In this document: piece after piece, positions 34,758-42,772 of the stretch
Numbering within the stretch: position 1 is the first letter of the stretch
Layout of the letters: every line of letters starts with the position of its first letter
Assembly (NCBI GenBank): GCA_029239605.1
Contig: JARBUO010000001.1
Coordinates: 1 to 64,000 of the forward strand
DNA: 64,000 bases
Source: Bacillota bacterium
GTDB lineage: Bacteria; Bacillota; Clostridia; Peptostreptococcales; Anaerovoracaceae
Reading direction: 5' to 3'
Program-made: the position numbers and the translations under genes
Notes under the pieces: generated by a model
Seen by the model: only the letters and a program-made list of their open reading frames with translations
Told to the model about the DNA's origin: nothing
The model's database searches: none

Positions 34758-34961
34758 TTATGCTTCTTTTTTATCGTAGAATTCGATTTTCTGTTTTGCA
34801 TCATTGAGAATCTCATTACAGCAGCGGTAATATTCCACTCCCTTTTCAAAGCATTGCATTGCCTCTTCCAAAGTTGTCCCATCCTTTTTTAAAATTTCAG
34901 CAGAACGTTCAAGCCCAGCCAAAGCTTCTTCAAAGCTCAGTTTTTTCTCTTGTTTTGGCAT
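34758..34961 (-). CDS. xseB: Exodeoxyribonuclease VII small subunit
   Basis: The 67-residue protein has the family pattern LSFEEALAGLERSAEILKKD and LEEAMQCFEKGVEYYR, a helical hairpin that several copies of wrap on one XseA. GGAGG precedes ATG 34961. It overlaps the xseA 3' end by 32 bases, which couples their translation. Confidence 0.93.
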   Translation of the reverse strand: MPKQEKKLSFEEALAGLERSAEILKKDGTTLEEAMQCFEKGVEYYRCCNEILNDAKQKIEFYDKKEA

Positions 34962-36171
34962 CTTGATCCCTCCTCACATCGAAGACACGGCACTCGATAC
35001 TGCCGTCCCTCATCACCGCTGTCAGGTCATCGCCGGGCAAAAATCCCCCTGCGGTACCTGTCATCTTTCCTTCTCCGTTCAAAATTGCCGCATACCCTCT
35101 GTCCATGATATTCCTCGGATTTAAAGCATCCAGGCCGGATTTGGTCATTTCAAGTCTGACGGTCCAGTCCTTCAGCCTGTTTTCCAGGGCACCTCTTATA
35201 TCCTTGATCAGAGTTTCCGCATTCATCGCGCTGTACAGGAGCCTGTGATTCAGACTGACGCTCAACGCGCTGATGTTGTGGCTTGCAACTCTTAATTCCA
35301 TATATTTTATCAGCCGTTCCATAACATGAATCAGGCTGTCCTTTTCACTTTCTACGTACGCTTTCAGTGCACCGATATCCGGGACCGCCATCTGTGCTGC
35401 CGCCGTAGGCGTTTCTGCTCTTTTGTCAGCAACAAAATCTGCAATGGTAAAATCAGTCTCATGGCCGACAGCTGAAATTACCGGGATTTTAGACGCAAAG
35501 ATGCTCCGTGCGACGATTTCTTCATTAAACGCCCACAGTTCCTCCATTGATCCGCCGCCTCTGCCGACGATGATCGTGTCGGTTTCAGGAAACAAGCGAT
35601 TCACATCCTGAATTGATTTTGCAATGTCCGCAGCAGCGCCCGGACCTTGAACAAGGCAGGGATATACCAGGACATCAACAATATTATTCCTGCTCTTAAT
35701 AATTTTTATGATATCTCTTACGGCAGCCCCTGTTTCGGAAGTGATTACCGCTACCTTACGCGGAAAATAGGGAATGGGCTTTTTGTATTTCTCATCGAAA
35801 AGACCTTCTCCAGCAAGTTTTTGCTTCAGTTTTTCAAACGCTGCAGTTAAATTTCCCAGTCCTTCCACAGCAATCTCCCGAACATTCAGAGAGTAAGTAC
35901 CGCCACGCTCATAGAGATAAATATACCCTGTTGCGATGATTTCCATACCATCAACCAGTTCGTACCGAAGATCTCTCAGATATTCCGCTGAGAGAAAGCA
36001 ATTGATTTTGCTGTTTTCATCCTTCATGGTAAAATACACATGGCCTGTGCTATGGTACTTCAGGTTTGAGATCTCCCCGATGACCGAAACATTGCCGAGA
36101 AGAGGATCTGATTGAAGAATTCTCTTGATGTAGCCGTTGAGCTGAGATACTTTTACCGGTTTGATTGCCAT
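34930..36171 (-). CDS. xseA: Exodeoxyribonuclease VII large subunit
   Basis: Catalytic subunit of a single-strand DNA exonuclease. The 413-residue protein has an N-terminal OB domain (about 5-100), the nuclease core with VITSETGAAVRDI, VGRGGGSMEELWAFNEE and SAVGHETDFTIADFVAD motifs, and a C-terminal coiled coil. GGAGG lies within the end of the TsaD-like gene and the two overlap by 19 bases, so the whole nusB-to-ispA row is tightly packed. Confidence 0.95.
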   Translation of the reverse strand: MAIKPVKVSQLNGYIKRILQSDPLLGNVSVIGEISNLKYHSTGHVYFTMKDENSKINCFLSAEYLRDLRYELVDGMEIIATGYIYLYERGGTYSLNVREIAVEGLGNLTAAFEKLKQKLAGEGLFDEKYKKPIPYFPRKVAVITSETGAAVRDIIKIIKSRNNIVDVLVYPCLVQGPGAAADIAKSIQDVNRLFPETDTIIVGRGGGSMEELWAFNEEIVARSIFASKIPVISAVGHETDFTIADFVADKRAETPTAAAQMAVPDIGALKAYVESEKDSLIHVMERLIKYMELRVASHNISALSVSLNHRLLYSAMNAETLIKDIRGALENRLKDWTVRLEMTKSGLDALNPRNIMDRGYAAILNGEGKMTGTAGGFLPGDDLTAVMRDGSIECRVFDVRRDQDAKTREKTEL

Positions 36172-37214
36172 AAAGAATTACCTCCGAGATAGGAAATCCC
36201 AACGGCATTATCAGAAGATAATGCGGGATCTCCGAACATGATCTGTATTGTTCGCCCCTCAAACGAGCGGCTTTTAAAAAAGGTTTCCAGTTCATTTCTG
36301 ATAAAGGAGCTTGCGGTTACTCCTCCCGTAAACAGCACCCTGCTGCATCCTGATTCCTGAACAGCACGTTCCGTCAGTACTGCAAGACAGCTGCTGATAT
36401 GTCGGAATAAAGCAAAGACCATCCGCTCAGGGTCTGCTCCTTTTTCCAGTTCCCGTCTGCATTGGGTTTCCATCCCGGAGAGGTTAATTTCGAGACCGCT
36501 CACCGGGATCTTTTTTAGCAGCTGGGAATTGCCATTGACGGTAGTATCAATCTTTTCCTGGCCAGGCAGTGCCGAATAACTGCCGCTTTCCTTTCCCGCC
36601 GTTGAATTTGTATTCAGCTTGTCCCTTACAGAAAGCGCCGTCCGATCCATTTCTCTGCCGCAAGGAAAGGCCATTCCAAGGAAAACCCCGATCCTGTCAA
36701 TGACCTGACCAAAGGAAAGGTCCCTGCTCCCCCCAAGAATATTGATTTGTCCGTTGGTAACCTTCAGCAGTTCGCTGGTGCCGCCGGAAAGATGGTAAGC
36801 CAGATAGTCGTTCGTTTCCGAGAATGCACTGTTGTGCTTTACTGCCTCCAAATGTCCCTCCTGATGAGAGAACTCAAAGAATGGCACCCCCAGGCTGGCT
36901 GCCATAACTTTTCCGTAATTGACCCCGGCTTTAAAAACAGGCATATAGGAACCCTCTACCGGTCTTGGTCTGCCGGATGCCGCAACAGCAGCAATCCGAT
37001 TCTTATCTGCGGTTTTCATTGCTTCAAGAATCAAGGCCGGGAGGTTTTCCATATGCTGAAAAAGGGCGTGGGATTGCCGAAGCCCTCTTTCGCCCTGCTT
37101 TACAGTCAATAATTTTCTTGCGTCCAGTATGATTTCTCCGCCGATATCAGTAATGGCCAGTGAGGTGGTGTAATTGCTGGTATCAAGGCCGAGAATCAAA
37201 TCTCTATTCTGCAT
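36153..37214 (-). CDS. TsaD/Kae1-like paralogue (peptidase M22 family)
   Basis: The 353-residue protein has the ASKHA ATPase fold of TsaD: LGLDTSNYTTSLA at the N-terminus, a metal motif H117-Q-E-G-H121 in place of the usual HHMEGH, LSGGTSELL, and FTGGVTASSF. Clostridia often carry this shorter paralogue between nusB and xseA besides the true tsaD; its role is not established. About 40 low-complexity residues (about 195-232) are inserted in the middle. It overlaps nusB by 11 bases and xseA by 19. Confidence 0.82.
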   Translation of the reverse strand: MQNRDLILGLDTSNYTTSLAITDIGGEIILDARKLLTVKQGERGLRQSHALFQHMENLPALILEAMKTADKNRIAAVAASGRPRPVEGSYMPVFKAGVNYGKVMAASLGVPFFEFSHQEGHLEAVKHNSAFSETNDYLAYHLSGGTSELLKVTNGQINILGGSRDLSFGQVIDRIGVFLGMAFPCGREMDRTALSVRDKLNTNSTAGKESGSYSALPGQEKIDTTVNGNSQLLKKIPVSGLEINLSGMETQCRRELEKGADPERMVFALFRHISSCLAVLTERAVQESGCSRVLFTGGVTASSFIRNELETFFKSRSFEGRTIQIMFGDPALSSDNAVGISYLGGNSLWQSNR

Positions 37215-37611
37215 CTTTCGTTCTTACAACCTTACCCAGAATCCCATTAATGAATTTACCGGAATCATCACCGCCGAACTTCTTCGCCATATCCACGGCT
37301 TCATTGATCGACGCAGAATCAGGTACTTCGTCCAGGTATAAAATCTCTGCTGCGGATAACCGCAGGATTGCCAGGTCAACCTTGGCCATACGGCTAATCT
37401 TCCAGTTGGAACTGCACGCTTCCAGTTTTCCGTCAATCATATCGAGATTTGCAACGGTTGCACCATAAAGGTCGTTAAAATACTCAAGCTGATTAGAATC
37501 CCGCAGGTGCTCCTGAACAAATCGTTCCTTTATATCTTTGCCATAATCATTCTGTACTTCCATCTGAAACAACAGCTGCATGAAAAGCTCTCTTGCTTCG
37601 GTTCTTCGCAT
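37204..37611 (-). CDS. nusB: Transcription antitermination factor NusB
   Basis: NusB joins NusE (S10) on boxA RNA for rRNA antitermination. The 135-residue all-helical protein begins MRRTEARELFMQLLFQME and has the conserved IDGKLEACSSNWKISRMAKVD and ASINEAVDMAKKFGGDDSGKFINGIL segments, cited here in parts of one chain. It follows the asp23 gene after 5 bases, the order general in Clostridia. Confidence 0.95.
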   Translation of the reverse strand: MRRTEARELFMQLLFQMEVQNDYGKDIKERFVQEHLRDSNQLEYFNDLYGATVANLDMIDGKLEACSSNWKISRMAKVDLAILRLSAAEILYLDEVPDSASINEAVDMAKKFGGDDSGKFINGILGKVVRTKDAE

Positions 37612-37616
37612 GTCTT

Positions 37617-37982
37617 CTAGTCCTCCTCGTCTGTGAAGTGTACTCCCTGAACATGTATGTTTACTGCTTTCACAACAGCTTCTGTCATGGCTTCTACTTC
37701 TTTTTTTACATTTTCCTGGATATCCCAGGCGACTTCCGGAATTTTTATTCCATATTCTACGATGATATATATGTCGATCCCGATTCCGTCATCGTTTTGG
37801 TTCACCTTGATCCCTTTATAAAGGGGCTCCTTTCCGAAAATATTTTTTGAAATATTGTCGGAAAAAACGCTGGAAAGGCCTGCAACGCCCTTGGTTTTTA
37901 AAGTTGCATTCATGGTGCAGACTGCGATGACATCATCGGATATTTTCAGGGTTCCCAGTTTTTCATCGGATCCTGTGCTCAT
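37617..37982 (-). CDS. Asp23/Gls24 family envelope stress protein (YqhY-like)
   Basis: The 121-residue protein has the family core KISDDVIAVCTMNATLKTKG and VDIYIIVEYGIKIPEVAWDI-like segments (here GIDIYIIVEYGIKIPEVA). Asp23 proteins are small cytosolic or membrane-associated proteins linked to envelope stress and lipid balance; YqhY next to nusB influences acetyl-CoA carboxylase in Bacillus. AGGTG precedes the ATG. It lies between spoIIIAH and nusB, as in Bacillus. Confidence 0.9.
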   Translation of the reverse strand: MSTGSDEKLGTLKISDDVIAVCTMNATLKTKGVAGLSSVFSDNISKNIFGKEPLYKGIKVNQNDDGIGIDIYIIVEYGIKIPEVAWDIQENVKKEVEAMTEAVVKAVNIHVQGVHFTDEED

Positions 37983-38055
37983 TCATTTCACCTCAAGTAT
38001 GTTATATAGTCATTATAGCAGAAGTGAACTTGAGATACAAATTATTTTGCATCTC

Positions 38056-38817
38056 TCAATATTTGCTCTGAATCACGATTTGGCTTGCATCCCGGCCCGT
38101 TTCCCGAATGACGATGTCACAGATTTTTGCAACGTCAGACTGGCTGATTTCCTGCTTGTATACAGTCACATTGACGGAATTATCGGTAATCAAAACCAGC
38201 GCATCGGTGAATCCTTTGTTCTTAATAAGATTCTCCACAACCTTCTCTGTATTCATGTAATTGATGATTTTCAGCTTCTGCTGTGTTGCATTGTTCTTTT
38301 CCGGACCGTCCTTCGTCTCTTCTATCACGTCGGTAAGCATCGAGATCACTTGATTTCTGTCCATATTGATCGTTGCTCTTACCTCTTCGAAATAGGTGTC
38401 TGCATTGGCCAATTCTTCCAGATTATCAGATGTAACAATGAGGCTCTTGTCGATGGGATCAACTGCAGAGGCATCGGCGTTGGTAGGCACAGCAGCACCA
38501 CCCGCAATGGTATCGATGATCTGACCGTTTGTATCGGTGGCTTCACCGGGAGCCTGACCGCCTGGCGCGGCATTGGGATCAACCGCTGCATTTGGGTCCA
38601 CAGCAGTGCCCGTCGTAGACGGAAGTTCCGCAACATTAGCACTGTCCACAAGGACATCTCCGTCATGAAGATCCATCTGCTCTGCTTCATAATCCTCATA
38701 TCCGGCAGTCGTTGCCAGATTCTGATCGTTGCTCAGTTTGTTGTTCAAAACACCGACGCAAACGATAAGGGCCAGCATACCCATTAAAATTATTTTTTTA
38801 CGTTTTGTGAATTCCAT
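38056..38817 (-). CDS. spoIIIAH: Stage III sporulation protein AH
   Basis: The mother-cell partner of SpoIIQ that forms the ring of the channel to the forespore. The 253-residue protein has one N-terminal membrane segment (about 7-25), a low-complexity linker with a VDPNAA repeat (about 60-95), and the C-terminal ring-building domain (about 140-253). Its end is typical of the family: KICDIVIRETGRDASQIVIQ. It is the last spoIIIA gene. Confidence 0.93.
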   Translation of the reverse strand: MEFTKRKKIILMGMLALIVCVGVLNNKLSNDQNLATTAGYEDYEAEQMDLHDGDVLVDSANVAELPSTTGTAVDPNAAVDPNAAPGGQAPGEATDTNGQIIDTIAGGAAVPTNADASAVDPIDKSLIVTSDNLEELANADTYFEEVRATINMDRNQVISMLTDVIEETKDGPEKNNATQQKLKIINYMNTEKVVENLIKNKGFTDALVLITDNSVNVTVYKQEISQSDVAKICDIVIRETGRDASQIVIQSKY

Positions 38818-38854
38818 TTACCATATCCCCCCTAATCCTGCTTTCACTTTAATT

Positions 38855-39313
38855 TTATTTCATGCTGTTTTTCTCAAATACCACTACATTTGCCACAGGG
38901 ATGTCGTATACCGTTGCAACCGCATTTATTATATTATTCCTGACAATAATGTCACCTGCTCCCTCGGAGGCAACGATCACTCCTTCCACCATAAGATTCC
39001 GGTTATTATCTCCGCTGCCGAAGACCGTGTCAGTTTCTTCCCTGCTCCGGTAGGTTATCATAACACTGGTTTGACCTACCCCTTTCATCTGGCTCAAAAT
39101 ATCCTCAAGCCTCTTTTCTTCCTGTGTCGCCAGTGCGGCCGACTCCTCTGTATACTCCGTTCCTCCGTCCATATCCACAATCTGTCTCCTTCCGTCCTTG
39201 CTTTGGGTAAGGACGTCAAAGAGCAGAAGCGCAATGGCGGCAACGAACAATACGGTGAGCAGTCTGACGAGCAAGTCCTTAACATATTTATCATTCTTTA
39301 GTTTATCCCACAT
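38855..39313 (-). CDS. spoIIIAG: Stage III sporulation protein AG
   Basis: SpoIIIAG forms a large ring in the mother-cell side of the feeding channel. The 152-residue protein has a membrane segment (about 17-35) and a ring-building domain with EKRLEDILSQMKGVGQTSVM and the C-terminal VIVASEGAGDIIVRN block. It is shorter than the Bacillus protein (about 230 residues) in the linker. GGAGG precedes the ATG. Confidence 0.93.
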   Translation of the reverse strand: MWDKLKNDKYVKDLLVRLLTVLFVAAIALLLFDVLTQSKDGRRQIVDMDGGTEYTEESAALATQEEKRLEDILSQMKGVGQTSVMITYRSREETDTVFGSGDNNRNLMVEGVIVASEGAGDIIVRNNIINAVATVYDIPVANVVVFEKNSMK

Positions 39314-39342
39314 TCTTTATCCTCCTTAATAACGCATATATT

Positions 39343-39416
39343 GAAAATTTTCGGCTGCAGAAAATTTTCCTTCCTCTGAGCGTTTCAACGAGGCAGGTAA
39401 TAATTAATACCTCGTT
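39343..39416. repeat. Paired GAAAATTTTC palindromes and a hairpin between spoIIIAF and spoIIIAG
   Basis: GAAAATTTTC occurs at 39343-39352 and again at 39360-39369. Next to them AACGAGG (39387-39393) pairs with CCTCGTT (39410-39416). They fill the 129-base gap left where the missing part of spoIIIAF would be expected. No T-run follows the hairpin on the minus strand. Confidence 0.55.
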
Positions 39417-39442
39417 ATTAATATATAAATATGGATGTGTCC

Positions 39443-39610
39443 TTATTCCAGGAAAATTGCCAGCGGAGACAATATTATGGCCATAATAATCAGAGAAAAG
39501 ATAAATTTCAAATATTTGCTCATACTGCCCGCCGGAAGAAGTATTTCAACAAACGTGATTGCCACAATAATGATGAAAATATTCTTCACCCATTCTCTGG
39601 CTATTTCCAT
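39443..39610 (-). CDS. spoIIIAF: Very short SpoIIIAF (two membrane segments only)
   Basis: Translating the minus strand from ATG 39610 to TAA 39443 gives 55 residues beginning MEIAREWVKNIFIIIVAITF and ending AIFLE. Two membrane segments (about 8-25 and 36-53) with LLPAGSMSKYLKFI between them match the N-terminus of SpoIIIAF. The family is normally about 200 residues with a soluble ring-building domain, which is absent here. The start overlaps the spoIIIAE stop by 10 bases and has GGAGG before it, so it is translated. Only 129 bases separate it from spoIIIAG, too short to hold the missing domain in another frame. Either a reduced working form or a truncated gene. Confidence 0.8.
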   Translation of the reverse strand: MEIAREWVKNIFIIIVAITFVEILLPAGSMSKYLKFIFSLIIMAIILSPLAIFLE

Positions 39611-40689
39611 AGGCTTCCACCTCCGATCCCGATAATGATGGCCAGAAAAATCATAAACATCAGGGCACAGAGGAAAAGGATGATTGCCAGCGTGATAACG
39701 GTATTTCCCACCTCATTTACGCAGTCTGAAACCGTTTTGTTTCCGATGGGCTCGATCACGACTGCCGTTACCTTGAATATCAATGCCACTGCAAGGATTT
39801 TGAGCAGTGGTATGATCAGCAGTGTCAACAAAATTATCAGTCCGAAGATTCCGATCCCGTTCTTAATAATCGTAGTGCAGCTGATGATCAGGTCCAGGGA
39901 ATCTGCCGCGAACCCTCCCACAATAGGAACGAAATTGTCTACGGAATATTTTGCGGTCTTCGCAAGCATACCGTCTGCCGTTTTTGTAACAATACCCTGC
40001 ACAATGGTTAACCCTGAGAATAAGGTCACAGCAAGGCCGATCCCATAAACTGCAATTCCTCTGATCAGCAAAGCCAGCTTTTTAACGTAATCTCTCTCGG
40101 AAAGGCTATTGACAAGAATGAAAACGCAGGAGAGGTAGACTGCCGGCATGATGAATTTCTGGAGAAAGGAATTAAATAATGTTATAGCGCCTACGATAAA
40201 TGGGTTCAGAATTCCCCCGGAAGAAAATCCTCCCATGGAAATCAATAAAGGCACCAGAACTGGCAGCAGCGCCTGCATAGTTACCGTCATGGTATTGACA
40301 GAATCACTGCAGACATTGTAGATATCCATAAAACTTTTCAGGCATAGTACCATGACACAACAGCTGCATACAATCGCTCCCAGCTTGGATACAGTGTCCT
40401 CCGAAAAGGAAGTCGAGAAATTCTTTAAAAGTCCGATGATGATGCAGATGATTACCAGCTGTACCCCCAGCATGATACTGATATTAATTTCTTTCAGGAA
40501 ATGGCTGCCGATTGCAGCCAGGATATCATGTAGGTTAAAAATAGGATCTCCCTTGAGAATACTCCTAATAATCTCTCCGGGAGAGGTATCGCCGAAAATG
40601 CTTCTGCTTCCTGACAAATTAAAAAGTTCTTCAATTTTTCTCATATCCATGGAAGCGAGCTGTTCGTTAACAATACTTTCTATACTCAA
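39601..40689 (-). CDS. spoIIIAE: Stage III sporulation protein AE
   Basis: Polytopic membrane protein of the SpoIIIA channel, resembling transporter permeases. The 362-residue product has a soluble N-terminus (about 1-60) and about eight hydrophobic segments. Conserved blocks include MGGFSSGGILNPFIVGAITL and VDNFVPIVGGFAADSLDL. The start is TTG at 40689, with GGAGG and AAGGA before it; the next ATG is 13 codons on and lacks a site. Start choice is therefore moderately sure, product firm. Confidence 0.93.
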   Translation of the reverse strand: MSIESIVNEQLASMDMRKIEELFNLSGSRSIFGDTSPGEIIRSILKGDPIFNLHDILAAIGSHFLKEINISIMLGVQLVIICIIIGLLKNFSTSFSEDTVSKLGAIVCSCCVMVLCLKSFMDIYNVCSDSVNTMTVTMQALLPVLVPLLISMGGFSSGGILNPFIVGAITLFNSFLQKFIMPAVYLSCVFILVNSLSERDYVKKLALLIRGIAVYGIGLAVTLFSGLTIVQGIVTKTADGMLAKTAKYSVDNFVPIVGGFAADSLDLIISCTTIIKNGIGIFGLIILLTLLIIPLLKILAVALIFKVTAVVIEPIGNKTVSDCVNEVGNTVITLAIILFLCALMFMIFLAIIIGIGGGSLWK

Positions 40690-40739
40690 GTTCCTTCACC
40701 TCCGCCGAATTTTTCCGCCGCATCATACCTTTGTTCCTA

Positions 40740-41135
40740 TTAACCCGGTAGCATCTTGTTGATCAGCTCCATGACCGACATGATGACGGGGATGGCAAGG
40801 TAGAAGATCATAACCTTGCCTGCAAGCTCCACCTTGCTTGCTATGGCGGACTCTCCCGAATCCTTGCATATCTGCGCAGTGAAATCAGCAATATATGCCA
40901 CCGCCAGAACCTTAAGGATAATGGGAAAAAAGTTTCTTCCGTAGGTGATCTGATTGTAAATGTCACCTAAAAACTCAAATACGGAGGTTAGCTTATATAG
41001 AATCATGATGAAGATAACCAGTACTGTTGAGATTACGACATAAATTGCAAATTCGGGCTTGTGTCCCTTCACCATAGATGCCGTCACGACTCCGCAAAGA
41101 CCGATCGCGGCAATTTTAAAAATATCCATGTCCAT
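40740..41135 (-). CDS. spoIIIAD: Stage III sporulation protein AD
   Basis: The 131-residue membrane protein has about four hydrophobic segments. The family opening DIFKIAAIGLCGVVTASMVK and the central YGRNFFPIILKVLAVAYIAD are seen. It shares its first helix pattern with SpoIIIAC, and the two are thought to pack as channel base proteins. GGTG precedes ATG 41135. Confidence 0.93.
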   Translation of the reverse strand: MDMDIFKIAAIGLCGVVTASMVKGHKPEFAIYVVISTVLVIFIMILYKLTSVFEFLGDIYNQITYGRNFFPIILKVLAVAYIADFTAQICKDSGESAIASKVELAGKVMIFYLAIPVIMSVMELINKMLPG

Positions 41136-41242
41136 AAAATCACCCCATTTCTTTTGTACACTAGCTCATAGAAAGCCCTTGATTTGTTTTAATATTACTG
41201 CCCGAGGCAGCACTGGCTTTCCGATACAGAAGCTTATTTTCT

Positions 41243-41443
41243 CTACAATTGAAACAAGGTTTTCACGGTGATGAAAAAATCATTGATCATTTGAACGATT
41301 AGCAGCAGAACGACAATAATTCCCGCAAGGGTAGTCATCATCGCCTGATCCTCCCGCCCAGCACGTATCAGAACCTGATTCAGCACAGCTACTATAATAC
41401 CGATGGCTGCAATTTTAAAAATGAGATCCACATTAATATCCAT
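41243..41443 (-). CDS. spoIIIAC: Stage III sporulation protein AC
   Basis: The 66-residue protein has two membrane segments: DLIFKIAAIGIIVAVLNQVL and TTLAGIIVVLLLIVQMINDF. Length is normal for SpoIIIAC. It is separated from spoIIIAB by a HAD hydrolase gene and a terminator, which is unlike the usual uninterrupted order, so spoIIIAC-AH need their own promoter in 41444-41632. GAGAGGAG lies before the ATG. I could not pick a convincing sigma-E promoter by eye. Confidence 0.93.
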   Translation of the reverse strand: MDINVDLIFKIAAIGIIVAVLNQVLIRAGREDQAMMTTLAGIIVVLLLIVQMINDFFITVKTLFQL

Positions 41444-41632
41444 TCTGACTTCTCCTCTCTCGTTATTTGCATGAACTTAATCTGTGGATGTGCTGATTTA
41501 TTCCCATGCACATCCTTAAGAGTTTTCACCGGAAGGCAGAGCATGTAACTTTGCTACCCGACGCTATCCATACATCATATTCTGTGGACAAGAATTTATG
41601 CCAACGGAGTGAGAGGAAAATTTAAAGCAATC

Positions 41633-41664
41633 AAAAACGGCATCTACGAGATTCATAGATGCCG
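41633..41664 (-). terminator. Terminator after the HAD gene inside spoIIIA
   Basis: On the minus strand CGGCATCTA (41664-41656) pairs with TAGATGCCG (41646-41638) and is followed by TTTTT. It would stop transcription coming from spoIIIAB or the HAD gene before spoIIIAC. Confidence 0.85.
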
Positions 41665-41717
41665 CGAAATAGCGGGATGGCCAATGGGTTTCCAAGAGGT
41701 TATTATGTAAAACAGGA

Positions 41718-42560
41718 TCATTCATCCGCAATCAAGCCATACTTGAGAAAACTCTTATAAATTCCGTCTTCCATAACAGGCTCTGCAAAATCATCCGCTA
41801 CAGCAAGGAGCGCCGGCGAACCATTCCTCATACAAATACCTGTTCCGCAAAATTGTACCATTTCTATATCGTTCATACTGTCGCCATAACATATGGTTTG
41901 ATCCTGATGAATGTCATAACGGGAAAGGATGCTTTGAATTCCGCTGGCTTTGGAAATTGTCTTCACTGCAATCTCGCAAAGATACACGCCTTCGGCGTTG
42001 GGATCATGGATTGTCAGTTTCAAATGCTCCGGAAGATACGGATAAAGTGCATTCAAATCCTCTAACCGATCTGTCAAAAGCGAAAGCTTGCTGATGACTT
42101 CAGATCCTCTGAAATATTCCTCTTGTCTTGGAATTAGTTCCGTAGCCCAGTGGTACTTCTCCAAAAGTTCATATAAAAATGCATCGATTTTGTAAAGCCG
42201 CTTTGCATACGCGCAAACCGGTTCGTTTATAAAAGTAGCCCGATATCCTTCAAAAAGACAGCCGATGGCACGAGAATTGATGGGTTCCATCAACTTCATA
42301 ACAGTTTCTTTTTCAAGAGTCTCAAGCAGCAGAATTTCTCCCTCTGCCTCGGCATAAGCACCGGCAGCACATATGTACCCATCAAAACCGATCTCACTCA
42401 CTGCCGTCGGAACGTTGATCTTTGAGCGTCCGGTACAAATAAATACCTTATGTCCTCGCGCTCTGGCCTCACGAACAGCAATCACTGCTGACTCGGGTAC
42501 TCCATTTACCGGATCAAGAAGTGTTCCGTCAATATCAATAAAAATATAGCGTTGATTCAT
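41718..42560 (-). CDS. Cof-type HAD-IIB family phosphatase
   Basis: The 280-residue protein has HAD motif I in FIDIDGTLLDP near residue 8, motif II in VFICTGRSK, motif IV in CYGDSMNDIEM, and a C2B cap between. Such proteins dephosphorylate sugar phosphates, flavin or pyridoxal phosphate; the substrate cannot be told. AAGGTG is 6 bases before ATG 42560, so the longer in-frame start is rejected. It lies between spoIIIAB and spoIIIAC with its own promoter and terminator, an unexpected place with no clear link to sporulation. Confidence 0.9.
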   Translation of the reverse strand: MNQRYIFIDIDGTLLDPVNGVPESAVIAVREARARGHKVFICTGRSKINVPTAVSEIGFDGYICAAGAYAEAEGEILLLETLEKETVMKLMEPINSRAIGCLFEGYRATFINEPVCAYAKRLYKIDAFLYELLEKYHWATELIPRQEEYFRGSEVISKLSLLTDRLEDLNALYPYLPEHLKLTIHDPNAEGVYLCEIAVKTISKASGIQSILSRYDIHQDQTICYGDSMNDIEMVQFCGTGICMRNGSPALLAVADDFAEPVMEDGIYKSFLKYGLIADE

Positions 42561-42603
42561 TGCATCACCTTTCCGGTATTCTGAAAATACGCTTAGATTG
42601 CAA

Positions 42604-42648
42604 GAAAAAAGGCAAAACAAAAAACCTTGAGAGTTTTGAGTTTTGCCT
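42604..42648 (-). terminator. Terminator or attenuator in the HAD gene leader
   Basis: On the minus strand AGGCAAAAC (42648-42640) pairs with GTTTTGCCT (42618-42610), with more pairing inside, followed by TTTTTT. It lies after the apparent HAD promoter and before the gene, so it either ends the spoIIIAA-AB transcript or attenuates the HAD gene. Confidence 0.75.
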
Positions 42649-42680
42649 GAATGATCAGTAAAAACCTCAATCTATATCCT

Positions 42681-42710
42681 ATTATGATTCAAAAATATGA
42701 CAGTTGTCAA
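42681..42710 (-). promoter_or_regulatory. Sigma-A promoter of the HAD gene
   Basis: On the minus strand: TTGACA (42710-42705), an 18-base spacer, CATAAT (42686-42681). Transcription would start near 42673, upstream of the terminator at 42604-42648. Confidence 0.6.
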
Positions 42711-42772
42711 CAATTTGTGTGTTTCCAGTAGGAAATGAGATATGAATTTTCGGTATATAAAAGAAGTGTCCG

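Noticed and set aside
37855-38787. A 310-codon open frame on the plus strand
   Set aside because: It runs antisense to spoIIIAH and the asp23 gene, both clearly recognisable, and its own translation looks like no protein family. It is an effect of the codon use of the real genes.
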